A stretch of 64,000 bases of DNA from Ditylenchus dipsaci (Eukaryota > Nematoda > Chromadorea > Rhabditida > Anguinidae): assembly GCA_004194705.1 (NCBI GenBank), contig SADC01000581.1, positions 124,001-188,000 on the forward strand, read 5' to 3'. Position numbers and translations under genes: made by a program. This document shows positions 22,289 through 51,997 of this stretch, one piece after another (position 1 is the stretch's first letter; every line of letters begins with the position of its first letter). The notes under the pieces were generated by a model that was not told where the DNA came from, ran no database searches, and saw nothing but the letters and a program-made list of their open reading frames with translations.

Positions 22289-23407
22289 TAGGGTTCGGTA
22301 ATTAGTCGGGTAAAATCTTTTTGGGTAAAATCTCGGGTATTTACCCGGGTATTTACCCGGTATTTACCCGAAAGGCGGGTAAAATCTTTTTATTTCAATA
22401 ACCAACTTTTATTCGAGAAATCATAACAAATCAATCAAATTCATGCATAATCAATTCAAAATCATCGTGAACAGTGTTAGTTTCCTCGATTTCTACAATT
22501 TCGCTGATTGCTAATCGCTAATTTCGAAAGAAACGCTGAAAACGAAAAAAGTGCAGTGAAACGCATAAAAATTGTTATGCTAAGACTAAAACACTTTCTA
22601 GCTTCTGAATTTGCTTTGAGACAAATCAAATTAGAACAAAAATTTTGTAAAAATATAGTATTTTGGCAAAATCCTCCTTTACCCGATTTCTATGCTACGG
22701 GTAAAGTCTCTGGGTATTTACCGGTAAATAGGGCAATACTTTTTTTTGACCCAGATTTACTTTTTTTTTACCCAGATTGACTTGTCCCAGATTCACTTTT
22801 TTTTGACCCAGATTCACTTTTTTTGGTCCCAGATTTCTTCATTTCTGTCCCAGATTTAGCTTAAACCACAGGGGGACCAAGCACTTACAAAATTAGTCAA
22901 AAAATTTTCTCTCATAACAGCCTGAAAGTTTTTCTATAACGTTTCTATCATGTTTTGAGCATTTTCGCCAAAAATTATTTTTTCCGCAAAATTTTTTGCC
23001 TTGGGGACCAAGGTCACATTTCAGGCTCCTGAAAACTTTGGCTACCTTGGTCCCCAAGGCAAAAAATTTTGCGGAAAAAATAATTTTTGGCGAAAATGCT
23101 CAAAACATGATAGAAACGTTATAGAAAAACTTTCAGGCTGTTATGAGAGAAAATTTTTTTGACTAATTTTGTAAGTGCTTGGTCCCCCCTGTGTTTAAGC
23201 TAAATCTGGGACAGAAATGAAGAAATCTGGACCAAAAAAAGTGAATCTGGGTCAAAAAAAGTGAATCTGGACAAGTCAAATCTGGGACAGAAAAAAGTGA
23301 ATCTGGGTCATAAAAAGTGAATCTGGGTCAAAAAAAAGTTTTGCCCCGGTAAATACCGGGTATTTACCCGGGTAAATACCTGGATATTTACCCATTGTCC
23401 AACCCTA
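22289..23407. mobile_element. Foldback element abutting the eS27 start
   Basis: The ends TAGGGTTCGGTAATTAGTCG and the complement of TAGGGTTGGACAATGGGTAA are followed by GGGTATTTACCCGG repeats. Inside, arms 22741-23018 and 23037-23340 are almost perfectly inverted, with repeats of CCCAGATTCACTTTTTTT and a core holding GGTCCCCAAGGCAAAAAATT. There is no coding content. Confidence 0.85.
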
Positions 23408-24678
23408 GTTTCATACAAAGAACGATAAAAAATATATAAAACAATCTTTCAGTTCTATAAGCACGATACAACCGTGAAAAAAAATTCTTTTCAGAATATT
23501 CTCCAAGAGTATCATGCTCAAGCATTTTCACACATTTCAGTCAAAAATATGCATCATCTCACTGTAAAAATCATTATAACAAGCATGACTATTAATTTTA
23601 TGGTTGTCATTTTCGGCCAACCGAACCGAAAAACTGAACCGAAGCTTTTGACGGGCCGAACTGATACTCCTATAAATAAAAATCGAATGTTTTTGACAAA
23701 ACCCGGTTCTTGATCGACCCGCCAAAACCGAAAACAATGCCCTCGAAGTCGAGAACCAAAAATGTCAGAAAAACCGGAAATCGGACAGTCGAACCGATAA
23801 CCCTAGCCAATAATAGAATTTGACAGAATGATTTGAATTCCAAATGTCCGTGAAAGCTTTATGAAATCCATTAGATCTACAAGGTGCGGTCTCGATACGA
23901 ATGTAAACTTTAAAAAGAAATTTGGAGCTATTTGAGTGAATGTTTTTCGAGCTATTTCCAGGAAACTCGCAATAATCCATGTATGAGTCGCAGTCAAAGT
24001 CAAATTTTTAAGATTTATTGTGAATCATGTATTCTTCCATCTCTTCATCAATATTTTTTCTTCAAAATCTCTATTATCCCAGCTAAAGTGTTAATTGTTG
24101 TTGCCAAATTCGTCCAGCTCAAAGAGTGTCTTGCATGGCTCATTTGATGAAATCTTCTTCTTTAGAGGCATCAATTTCTTTTTACGCACACAAAATAGGA
24201 GGTTAAGCACCCCATACAATCTTCCTCCAGGGAATTCCATCCATCCATTCTTTTTGTTCACCCCAAAAATTATATTCGATTAAAATAGACTTTTTCGTCT
24301 TTGTCCTTGTTTTGAAAAAAGTTGATTCAAAATCCAGCATTTTTATCTGTACAGAAAACACTTAGCTGAGTATGTTCACTCTATTCCCCCAATGATGGCA
24401 CTAATTTCCGGACCAGATACATTGGAAAGTCATGGGCTGAGAGCCTCAAAATCTTTTTCCTTTACTAATTAGTTTGTCGAATTATTAATCAAGTTCTGAA
24501 AGTCTCTTATATAATTCCATTTAGCGTGCTTGAAATTAATCTTCTTTTTCGTTATTTACTCAACCAAATTTTTATATGATTTTTTAATTTTTTTTCAAAA
24601 TGCAAAGGTAGGCTTCTTCTAGGTTATTTTTATGGTGTCCAACTTTTTGCCTAGGCAGTCAGTATTTTCTGTATTAAT
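23408..24678. other. Intergenic, no gene seen
   Basis: AT-rich sequence. A short stretch (23620-23800) holds CCGAACCGAAAA-type repeats ending GATAACCCTA, resembling the ends of the TCGA-type MITEs. No splice-compatible coding exons were recognised. Confidence 0.4.
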
Positions 24679-24777
24679 AGGGTTGTCGAGTGCTTGACAT
24701 TTTCGAGTACTCGACTCAATACTCGAAAGTAGAAAACTTTCGAATAATACTCGAAATCACTCGATTCGACAACCCTA
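24679..24777. mobile_element. 99 bp MITE, AGGGTTGTCGA ends
   Basis: Compact copy: AGGGTTGTCGAGTGCTTGAC, a CGAGTACTCGA core, then ATTCGACAACCCT. It is the simplest member of the family that also forms the outer shell of 25077-30718. Confidence 0.75.
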
Positions 24778-25218
24778 CTTGTCAACTTGATATTTCAGCC
24801 CAGAGAAAATATTTTGCAAAGCTGTTTATTGTGTTTTATCAACTCCTACAAGTTCTACCGATTGCAATTTCGGTCGGGCGCCCAAAAAGCTCGGAAGCGA
24901 CCCAAAAATTTTCCGATTTTTGAGGAAGGGGGAATGTTGAAAAAAAGGCGGGCAGTCCCGTTATTACAGGAAATAATGTAGGAAATAATAATGCTCGGAA
25001 ATAAACAATTTCGATTTTTTTTGAAAAATCGGCAAAATATTATGTTACACAGACTGGTATAAGTAACTATGTAAATAGGGTTGTCGGATCGATTAGTCGA
25101 AAATCATTTCGAATAATAATTTCGAGTAACGAATATTCGAAAAAAAAAATTGGCTAATAATTTTGATTACGAGTCTTTTTTTGTAGATTTTTTCTGAGGA
25201 ATAAAGCAAAAAAAAAGT

Positions 25219-25469
25219 TACCGTATTCTCTCTAATAAGCGCCCCCTCTCTAATTAGCGCCCCCCCTAACTTCAAGTGCTCTGAAACTTCTGTTTTCATC
25301 AACTTTTTAAGCTCTGTAAAAAGTTCCCGCGAGGATTTTAAAAATCTAACAGGCACTTTTTACAGAGCTCAAAAAGTTAATGAAAACCGAAGTTTCAGAC
25401 CACTTAAAGTTTGAAAAAATTGCCACTCTCTAATAAGCGCCCGGGGCGCTTATTAGAGAGAATACGGTA
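25219..25469. mobile_element. TACCGTA-type MITE (AATAAGCGCCC subtype)
   Basis: Ends TACCGTATTCTCTCTAATAA and its inverted copy. The core includes an inverted pair around AAAAAGTTCCCGCGAGGATT whose relative is at 50862-50990. Confidence 0.85.
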
Positions 25470-26346
25470 AGCGGAGCCGAAAAATAGTTGATATTTCAGG
25501 ATGAGCTTTTGTAACTATTTGCTGGAAATAGTTACAAATTTTTGCATTTGAAAAATAGTTACAGCCTGTAACTATTTTGACCTTTGTAACTACAGTCAAC
25601 TCTCGATTTAACGAACCCCCTATTTAACGAAACTCTCGATTTAACGAACCTCCGAACGTGATTTGGTTGGTTAAATCTCAAATAAGGTGAAGCTTACACT
25701 CGATTTAACGAAACTCTCGATTTAACGAAACTCTTGATTTAACGCACATTTTTTCGGATCCCTACTAATAAAGCCACTCTTGATTTAACGAATATTTGGG
25801 TTTTTTCTTGTCTGCTCAAGGTTTTTTTCTGCGAAAATATGGAATAATACCATGCAGACTAGCTTAAAAACACACAAAAGCCTCATTTTTCAACGTTCCA
25901 GCCAATATATGCTTGAAACGTGTTTTTAGGTAGCGGTCGAGACTTTTTGGCAGATTTTTTTGACAGAAAATTAGACTTTTTGCCCTGGAAGGCCAAGCCA
26001 AATACTTGTTTTAAAGATGTCTTTTTTTCGACTAGAGCTAAGCAACAAAACCATAGGTCACAGTTGTCAAAATAATATTTACTAGCTTGACTGGCGCCTC
26101 TGGCGCCTTTTCGAAACTGTTTGAAAAAAATCCTTAACGAAATAACTTTATTCAGAAAAAACAGACAACAATGAACGAAAATGAGACGAAACGAACGAAA
26201 ATAAATGGAGTACTATGTTCTTGGATTTTATTCCGATTCTTTTGCTTCCTCTTCTTCTTCGGGAACTTCTGAGTAGCTGGTCCTGGCGATTTGATGGAGC
26301 AGACATCAGTGGGAAGCAGCAGCGGCGTTTTTGATTTTTGTACTAA

Positions 26347-26753
26347 TTAAATTAAAACCTCCTTCCACACAATATTTTTAACTTTATTTCCATTTTGGGG
26401 ATTAACAGCAACCTTTAAAAATTCCCATGCACGCGCTCTGGAGAACGCGACATAGGTCATCCCGTGAGTAAAAACAGGGTCTGTTAAATCAATTCCTACA
26501 AATTCCAGAGTCTGACCCTGACTTTTGTTTATTGTCATGGCAAAACATGGCTTGACTGGGAATTGCCTACGGTACAAAACAAAGGGTAATTTTGAACTTG
26601 TTAGTGAAACTTTCGGAATAAAAACTATTTGTCCTGCTTGTTCTCCTGTTAAAAGTTTACATTCGAGTAGGTCTTTATGCATGAGCTCAACAGTCATTCT
26701 CGTACCGTTCTCGTCATTCTCGTAAACGTGAAACCTTTTAAATAAGGGCGAAC
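26347..26753 (-). pseudogene. C-terminal fragment of a Helitron PIF1-type helicase
   Basis: The open frame from about 26753, after a GGGTGCAG acceptor-like site, to the stop at 26347 holds the last PIF1-like motifs of Helitron Rep/Hel proteins: NGTRMTVELMH, GQIVFIPKVSL, YRRQFPVKPCFAMTINKSQG (motif V region), THGMTYVAFSRAR (motif VI) and the terminal KNIVWKEVL. Walker A/B and the Rep domain are absent upstream, where minisatellite repeats take their place. The remaining motifs are intact, so truncation is the main defect. Confidence 0.85.
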
Positions 26754-28400
26754 CTGCACCCAAAACAACTTTATTGAACACATGGAGAACGTACAAATCA
26801 CATGAAAAATAAATAGACTTAGAAGCACTGTATAAAGACGACAACATGAAGGCACTGTATGTAGACGACCACCTGAAGAGCACTGTATAAAGACGACCAC
26901 CTAAGGCACACTGGATGTAGACGACAACTTAGAGGCAATGGATGTAGACGACCACTTGAAGGCATTAGATTTTACTGAAGAGCAACGACCACTTAAGAGC
27001 GATTACCACTTGAACCTGATAAGAAATAGATAAAGCCACGATAATTCAACAGCAAAAAAAAAGCGTACCTTGGAGCCTAATGTCGAAATTGACGAAAGAC
27101 CACTTGATACCGAAGATCACTGAAAACTTTCAAAAAGGGCGTATCTGCACCCAAACAAATTTATTGACCACATTGCAAAAGTACGAATACATCAAAAATA
27201 ATTAGATTCAGAGGCACTTGATATAACCACCACTTGGAGACACTTGATGTAGACGACCACTTGGAGGCACTGCATGTAATCGACCACTTGGGGCACTTGT
27301 GTAGATGACCACTTGAGGCACTTGTGTAGACGACCACTTGAAGCACTGTATGTAGACGACCACTTGTAGGCATAAAATGTAGACGACAACCTAAGGCAAC
27401 GACCACTTCAGAGCAAGGGGGAACTTGAACATGATAAGAAATAGATAAGCCACAAAATTACAACAGCAAAATAAAAAGCGTACCATTGAACTTGTTGCCC
27501 AAGTTGATGAAAGACAACTTGATACCTAACACCTATGGAAACCTTCTAAAAAAGGGCGAATCTGCACCCAAACAATTTTATTGTCCATACAAACGTACGC
27601 ATAAACCAAAAATAATTAAATTTAGAGGGACTGTATAAAAGACGACCACTTGGAAGCGCCGAGTGTAGACTACCACTTGGAAGCACAGTATAAAGACGAC
27701 CACTTGGAGGCGCACTGTATGTAGACGACCACTTGGAGGCACTGGTGTAGACGACCGCTCAAGGCATTGGCGACCACTTGAGGCACTGTTGTAGACAACC
27801 ACTTGAAGCACTGCATGTAAACGACCACTTGGAGGCGCACTGTATGTAGCCGACCACTTGGAGGCGCACTGTATGCAGACGACCACTTGTAGGCATAAGA
27901 TGTAGACGACAACCTTAGGCAACGATCACTTCAGAGCGAGGAGAACTTGAATCCTGATAAGAAATAGATAAAACCATATTAAATTAACAGCAAAATAAAA
28001 AGCGTACCTTGGAACTTGATGCCGGAGTTGATGAAAGACCACTTGATACCTAACACCAATGGAAACCTTCTAAAAAGGGCGAATCTGCACCCAACCAATT
28101 TTATTGACCACACAAACGTACGCATAAATCACAAATAATAAAATTTAGAGGCACTGTAAAAAGACGACCACCTGAAGGCACTGTATGTAAACGACCATTT
28201 GAAGGCACTGTATAAAGACGACTACCTGAAAGGCACTGCATGTAGACGATTACTTGGAAGCACTGCATGTAGACAACCACTTGAGGCACTGTTGTAGACG
28301 ACCACTTAGAGGCACAGCTTGTAGACAACCACTTGAAAGCACTTTATGTAGACGACCAATTGGAGGCACTGAATAGAGACGACCACCGAATTTCCTAAAA
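26754..28400. repeat. Two-level tandem repeat in Helitron
   Basis: Lower level: roughly 27 bp units of GACCACTTGGAGGCACTGTA plus TGTAGAC. Higher level: four copies of a 410-530 bp block (starting near 26720, 27130, 27540, 28065), each opening with AAAAAGGGCGAATCTGCACC, ATTTTATTGACCACA and AAAATAATTAAATTTAGAGG. Each block repeats the acceptor-like CTGCACCC site and the first bases of the helicase exon. Minus-strand frames rich in KWSSTYSAS are repeat artefacts. Confidence 0.85.
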
Positions 28401-29275
28401 TAAGTCATAAATAGTGAGAGGAAAATTCAAGCACCATCCACAAAACCACAAATAACAGCAAAAATTATTTCTGCACCCAAAAAATTCAAACAATGAATTA
28501 TGAGACACAACAAATGACTTGACAATGAATTAGACACCAAGTATTACCGCTTGGTCTCGAGAGGAATTCAAATATAGCCAAAAGTAGGCTAAAAGCCTCT
28601 GATTTGGTGCATGTAATCGGGGCAACAGCCACAACGGCCGCACCCCACCAGGGCAAGTTTAGGCTCATTCGATAGCTTATGAGTTGCTGTAATCGCTTTT
28701 GAAAAGTACGGACTTGACCACCGCCAAAATTTGGGGTAAAAAGGCCAAAATAGGCGGAAAAAATATTTGGCGGGAATTCAAAATCCGTACAGACAAACAC
28801 AGTCCAAATACTATATAAAGATTTCTTTATTTATTTTTCGACTCTTTATGGGTATCAAGGTATCCTTAAATTACTTTGGTCCCCCAAGTCAAAATGTCAA
28901 ATTTTGTCATTAATTATTTTGCAGAACAGTGTCGACTGCCACTTGAAAAGATACTTGAAGCATGTATTGGTTGTTGAAACGTTAAAAAACGTGGATTACA
29001 GGTGTTTTTGAGCTAGCCGGTGTACTCGCGCCATTCTCGATTTAACGAACATTTCAATAAAGATTGTTCACCAACACTCGATTTAACGAAACTCTCGATT
29101 TAACGAACATTTCTGCTGGTCCCCAGAGGTTCGTTAAATCGAGAGTTGACTGTATTCTTGTAACTATTTCTCGCCACGAAATTAATAATTTGAAAAAAAT
29201 AGTTACAGCGTGTAACGATTTTTGTCTTCGCTGTAGTTTCTCGGCACGAAATCAGCAATTGAATTTTTTTAAATC

Positions 29276-29856
29276 GGCTCAAATTGAAAACACCCATCAA
29301 AATATGTAAATCTCCCGTCAAATTTAAATTTTTAGTCAAATACTGCATTAAATTTTGCGGGAATTCGAATTTTATGGTCAAAAAATAACCTGGATCGCTC
29401 AGAATACCTCCCCGGAATGGCCAGAAGCCCCTGAAAGTTGGTTTTTTGGGGGTTTACTATGGGAGGGAGTGAACTTTTGCGAAAATTCGATTGAGCGGAT
29501 CAAAATTATCAGAATCAGAGCGGATTAGAATCAGAAAGTCCGCTCAATCGATTTTTGCAAAAAGTTTACTCCCCCCTTTAGCAAACCCCCAAAAAACCAA
29601 CTTTCAGGGCTTCTAGCCACTCTGGGGTGGGATTTTGAGCGATCCAAGTCATTTTTGGTTATAAAATTTGGATTCCCGCAAAATTTACTGCAGTATTTTT
29701 TTTTGACTAAATTTTGACTAAAAATTTAAATTTGACGGGAGATTTACATAATTTGACGGGAGATTTACATATTTTGTTTGAAATTTGAATTTGACGGGGT
29801 AAAAAATAAATTTGACGGGAGATTCACATATTTAACGGGTGTTTTCACTTATAGCC
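29276..29856. mobile_element. TIR element with CTCCCGTCAAATT repeats
   Basis: Ends GGCTCAAATTGAAAACACCC and the complement of GGCTATAAGTGAAAACACCC, followed by TATGTAAATCTCCCGTCAAA repeats. The core is an inverted pair around GATTGAGCGGATCA. A 2 kb relative is at 38445-40450. Confidence 0.7.
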
Positions 29857-29894
29857 TTTTTAATCAAATTTTATCAATTTTATAAAGATTTCAG

Positions 29895-30240
29895 GGTAGG
29901 CAAAAAACCAGATGGCTTAGGACCCACTCCAGAATGGCTAAAAGCCAAAAATAATTGTTTTTGGGGGTTTACTAAAGGGGGTAAACTTGTTGCGAAAAAT
30001 CGACTGAGCGGATCAGAATTCCAGTCAGATGGGCTTAATTGCTCAGAATCGCACGTTATTCCACTTTAAACCACGCTAAACTAAGTTTCTGAGCGATTAA
30101 GCCCCCCGAATTCTGATCCGCTCAGTCGATTTTTCGCAAAAAGTTTACCCCCTTTAGTAAACCCCCAAAAAACAATTATTTTTGGCTTTTGGCCATTCTG
30201 GGGGTGGGTCCTAAGCCATCTGGTTTTTGCCTACCCTGAA
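29895..30240. repeat. Palindromic repeat, 0.35 kb
   Basis: Arms start GGTAGGCAAAAAACCAGATG and converge on a GCGGATCAGAATTC box in the centre. GGGGGTTTACTAAAGGGGG is in each arm. The core is similar to 29393-29650. Confidence 0.75.
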
Positions 30241-30899
30241 TTTTTACAAAATTGACCAAATTTGATTTAAAAATATTTTAATTGCTTATTTCGTGCCGAG
30301 AAACTACAGCAAAGACGAAAATAGTTACACGCTGTAACTTTTTTTTAAATTATTACTTTCGTGGCGAGAAATAGTTACAAGAATAGTTACAAAGGTCAAA
30401 ATAGTTACAGCCTGTAACTATTTTTCAAATGCAAAAATTTGTAACTATTTCCCGCAAATAGTTACAAAAGCTCATCCCTGGATATTTTATGGAGTTGTGA
30501 TGTTTGGTTATTTTTCACCAGATTTTTGAGTAAAATTCGTTTATAATTTAACTAATCGAATCGACTATTCGAAATTTTTTTCGACTATTCGGACCGAACG
30601 ACTATTCGATCGAAAAATTTGAATAGTCGATTTCGACTAATCGCCTATTCGAATTTTTTCGAATACCGAACGACTAATCGAATCGACTATTCGAAAACTT
30701 CGACTATTCGACAACCCTATATTTAAAGCTGATTGGCTGTCAATTTTTTACTTTCAATTGAGATTTTAGATGCACATGGCCGGAGTGAGGGCTAAACCGA
30801 GTCCTAATTCACCATTGTTTTTACTTTATCCCGAGCTACCAAAGCACTGTTCTTGCTAATATTTCATTGTGGCACTTTTTAACACAGAGAATACTTGGC

Positions 30900-49248
<18,349 letters not shown>

Positions 49249-49365
49249 AATAAAGTTTTGTTATGACTTCATGCTTTTTAAATTATCTTATCAGCTACTT
49301 TTTTTTTCGACTTATCAAATCATAGCAGATATAAATAAACAAGCCTGTCTAATTTCTCAGTTTTT

Positions 49366-50156
49366 AACTGGTGGACAAAAAGTCCTTGGACAAATTTTGA
49401 GCTCACTTTTTAAAATAAAAATTTAACGATGAGAAAATTCCGAAAAATAGGTTTTGTAGCCCTGAATCTCCTCTTTCAAATGGCATATTGCTTTCAGCTT
49501 GACTATTTTGGATAAGTCACTATTTGGCTCCAAACACTTGTCTGGTCATTTTGAGAAGGTTACCAACGTTTTCATCACTTTAACTGGTCAAATGTTTTAT
49601 TGAATTTTAAGTGTCACTGCAGAATTTTATCACCATGTTGTAGCGCAGCTCAAGAGCTACAAACCCATATCACAGAAAAATTTTTAAAGATCTGAGTGTT
49701 GAGATATGGCCTTTTGGAAAAAATCAATTTCTTGAAAAAATGACCAAAATGAAAGTTTTTGCCAATTTCTCGGATTTTGGTCATTTTTTCAAGAAATTGA
49801 TTTTTTCCAAAAGGCCGTATCTCAACACTCAGATCTTTAAAAAATTTCTGTGATATGGGTTTTGTAGCTCTTGAGCTGCGCTACAACATGGTGATAAAAT
49901 TCTGCAGTGACACTCAAAATTCAATAAAACATTGACCAGTTAAAGTGATGAAACGTTGGTAACCTTCTCAAAATGACCAGACAAGTGTTTGGAGCCAAAT
50001 AGTGACTTATCCAAAATAGTCAAGCTGAAAGCAATATGCCATTTGAAAGAGGAGATTCAGGGCTACAAAACCTATTTTTCGGAATTTTTCTCATCGTTAA
50101 ATTTTATTTTAAAAAGTGAGCTCAAAATTTGTCCAAGGACTTTTTGTCCACCAGTT
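49366..50156. repeat. Near-perfect 0.79 kb palindrome
   Basis: Arms of about 380 bp begin AACTGGTGGACAAAAAGTCC and close on each other around 49760 (TGACCAAAATGAAAGTTTTT to GGATTTTGGTCA). Mismatches are few, so the two arms are recent or maintained. It starts 118 bp after the NCKX stop codon. Mirror-image frames (GGQKVLGQILSSLFKIK on both strands) are not genes. Confidence 0.9.
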
Positions 50157-51331
50157 ATTACTAAACTTTTGCTGATGAAAACTTCTAAGGTTGTCGACTT
50201 GGAATTTCGCACTTTTAAATATTTTCTTAATTTCAGCTCTCGAATAGCGCAAAACGAAAGCCTTAAATAGTGGTCACACATAGCTGCATGGAAAGTGTAT
50301 ACTTGTGAAAAAAAAAGTTGGGAAATTTCATCGAAGATATTTGGCCGGAAAGCCGATTTCGTCAGCCATCGGCCAACCTATTTTCGATAAAATGTTCTAA
50401 CTTTTTTAGACGTTTCCTTAATACTTACATGTATGCACTTTCTATACACCAATGTGCCAATGACACTATTCTAGGCTTTCGTTTGCATTATTATATAAGC
50501 CAAAAAAAATTATAAAGTTGGAACTAAAATTGGATAAAATATTCAAAAAGTGCGAAATTCCAAGTTGAACACTTCTGAAGACTATTCATTTTAAATGCAA
50601 AATTTTGAAAATCATATGTGTAAGGAGTTTAGAGCGAGTCATTGAAAACATTAGAGATGGACAAATCACTCTACGAAAAATGCGGTTTAAAAAATGTGTT
50701 GTATAAAGTTGCAGTCCCACAGCGAAATTTTTTGAAATAAAAAAAATTCTCGCATAAATAACTACAATTTTGTAAATTAATTGTCTGGCTTCTATTTTTT
50801 GTGTATTGTCGTTATGTCAACTGAGTCCAAATTTGGACACATTTGGTCTGAAAATCCTGTTTTCATTTACTGTTCGAGTTGTCTAAAAAGTGCCTGCGAG
50901 GGATTTTAAAACCTAACAAGCACTTTTTACACAGCTCAAACAGTGAATTAAAACACGAGTTTTGAACCACTTGAAGTTTGAAAAAATTGCATGGCATTTG
51001 TCTATCGAGCACGCGAATTACGAATCCGGAAAACGCATGGCGTTCAGCAGGAAATTCTGAATCACTAGAGTCAAGGGTTGAGCATTGCAGCCGGAGCCAG
51101 GGTAACCAACTCAAATTTTAAATAAGGTGGCAATTTTTTTCAAAATGAGGCATTGTAAGAATTTTTTTTGAAAAACTGGCATGTGGTAACAAGGTAACAT
51201 AAATGCTACCTTTCATTTTTTCAAGAAATGACAAAAACTGGTTATTATTAAAAAAAAATGGCAAAAGCCACTAAAAGTGGCAAGTTGGTCGCCCTGGCCG
51301 GAGCGTTAACTATTTGTAGATATCTGCAGAA
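50157..51331. other. Intergenic, repeat-derived
   Basis: 50862-50990 resembles the core of the MITE at 25219-25469 (AAAAAGTGCCTGCGAGGGAT inverted pair). The rest is AT-rich with no recognisable exon. Confidence 0.4.
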
Positions 51332-51616
51332 ATGGCTCAAGCTAAGTCTCCTCTCATTAATTTAGATGAGTCCATTGAGTACGGAGAGGGAGGGCACGGC
51401 TAGCCAGAACACAGCAGGAGAAATCGTTACCTTCTGTGCACCACAAGCAATCCTGGGGTCACCAGGTATCTGGGCGAAGAGTGGTACTTGGTAACTTATA
51501 GCCAAAGAAGCACTGGTCAGGGAACTTCGATTGCTGAGCTGGTGAAAGCAAATCAACTGGCAGAGAACTACCCGGACTTGGTCGTTGACTACCTATACAA
51601 CAGTACCCAAATGTAA
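51332..51616 (+). pseudogene. 95-codon frame with one internal TAG
   Basis: From an ATG just after a TCTGCAG acceptor, one frame runs MAQAKSPLINLDESIEYGEG, meets TAG at 51401-51403, then continues without further stops through YLGEEWYLVTYSQRSTGQGT and SIAELVKANQLAENYPDLV to TAA at 51616. The second part has good protein character. A nonsense mutation, a base error or a missed small intron (GTACGG at 51378 to CTAG at 51403 is 26 bp and changes the frame) are the options. The family is not recognised. Confidence 0.35.
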
Positions 51617-51997
51617 AATAACATGTAAGTAGTCCATTTCAATAACTTATCCCAGATTGTGCAAGGTGTGTCAAGAATTTCGACTACTTTTAAACGGCCA
51701 GGTCGAATTCCGAATTTCTGTGAATGCAGAACGACTCAGCTCAGCGTAAAAATTTTTTGGTAAATATCGTTGAAACATCATGTTACATAGTCCCCCCTAC
51801 GGTTTGCACCTTGTCCATCCAGCGGACATTCACACACCAGGACCCAAACCGCCAGGCAAGACCAAGCGAAAGTCGTGGTTTGAAGTTATCTACCAAAAAA
51901 GTTCTTACGCTGAGCTAAGTGGTTCTGCGCTTGCTGAAATTGGGAGTTCGGCCTAGAAAAAAGTTCTGGCCGTTTAGAAGTGGACAAATTTATTGCC

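Larger units (their letters stand above)
26082..28821 (-). mobile_element. Helitron, 3' end clear, 5' end tentative
   Basis: On the minus strand the helicase-like frame is followed by a GGCGCCAGAGGCGCC hairpin, AGTCAAG and CTAG before a T, a textbook Helitron 3' terminus (hairpin then CTRR). A candidate 5' TC after A lies at 28821 (TCTTTATATAG); this is a guess. No Rep nuclease motif is seen, so the copy is truncated or non-autonomous. It sits inside the pogo-like element. Confidence 0.6.
25593..29152. mobile_element. pogo/Tigger-like element interrupted by a Helitron
   Basis: Terminal CAGTCAACTCTCGATTTAAC is exactly inverted at the right end and flanked by TA on both sides, as in pogo-type insertions. 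Subterminal TCGATTTAACGAA boxes recur. No DDE transposase is present; the middle is occupied by Helitron sequence. A 185 bp relative with degenerate ends is at 54190-54374. Confidence 0.75.
25077..30718. mobile_element. Outer shell of a nested element complex
   Basis: Begins AGGGTTGTCGGATCGATTAG and ends ACTATTCGACAACCCT, with TTCGA-rich subterminal repeats at both sides. Inside, a second inverted layer repeats AAATAGTTACAGCCTGTAAC (about 25550 and 30405). Further in lie a MITE (25219-25469), a pogo-like element (25593-29152) with a Helitron in it, and two foldbacks (29276-29856, 29895-30240). Confidence 0.7.

Noticed and set aside
24721..24760. Telomere-like or centromere-like short repeats
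   Set aside because: The TCGA-rich alternation belongs to the AGGGTTGTCG MITE family, not a simple array.
26820..28380. Several long minus-strand frames rich in KWSSTYSAS
   Set aside because: Products of the 27 bp tandem repeat in the Helitron.
49989..50281. 93-residue frame and its minus counterpart
   Set aside because: Lies in the right arm of the palindrome; the same peptide appears from the left arm.
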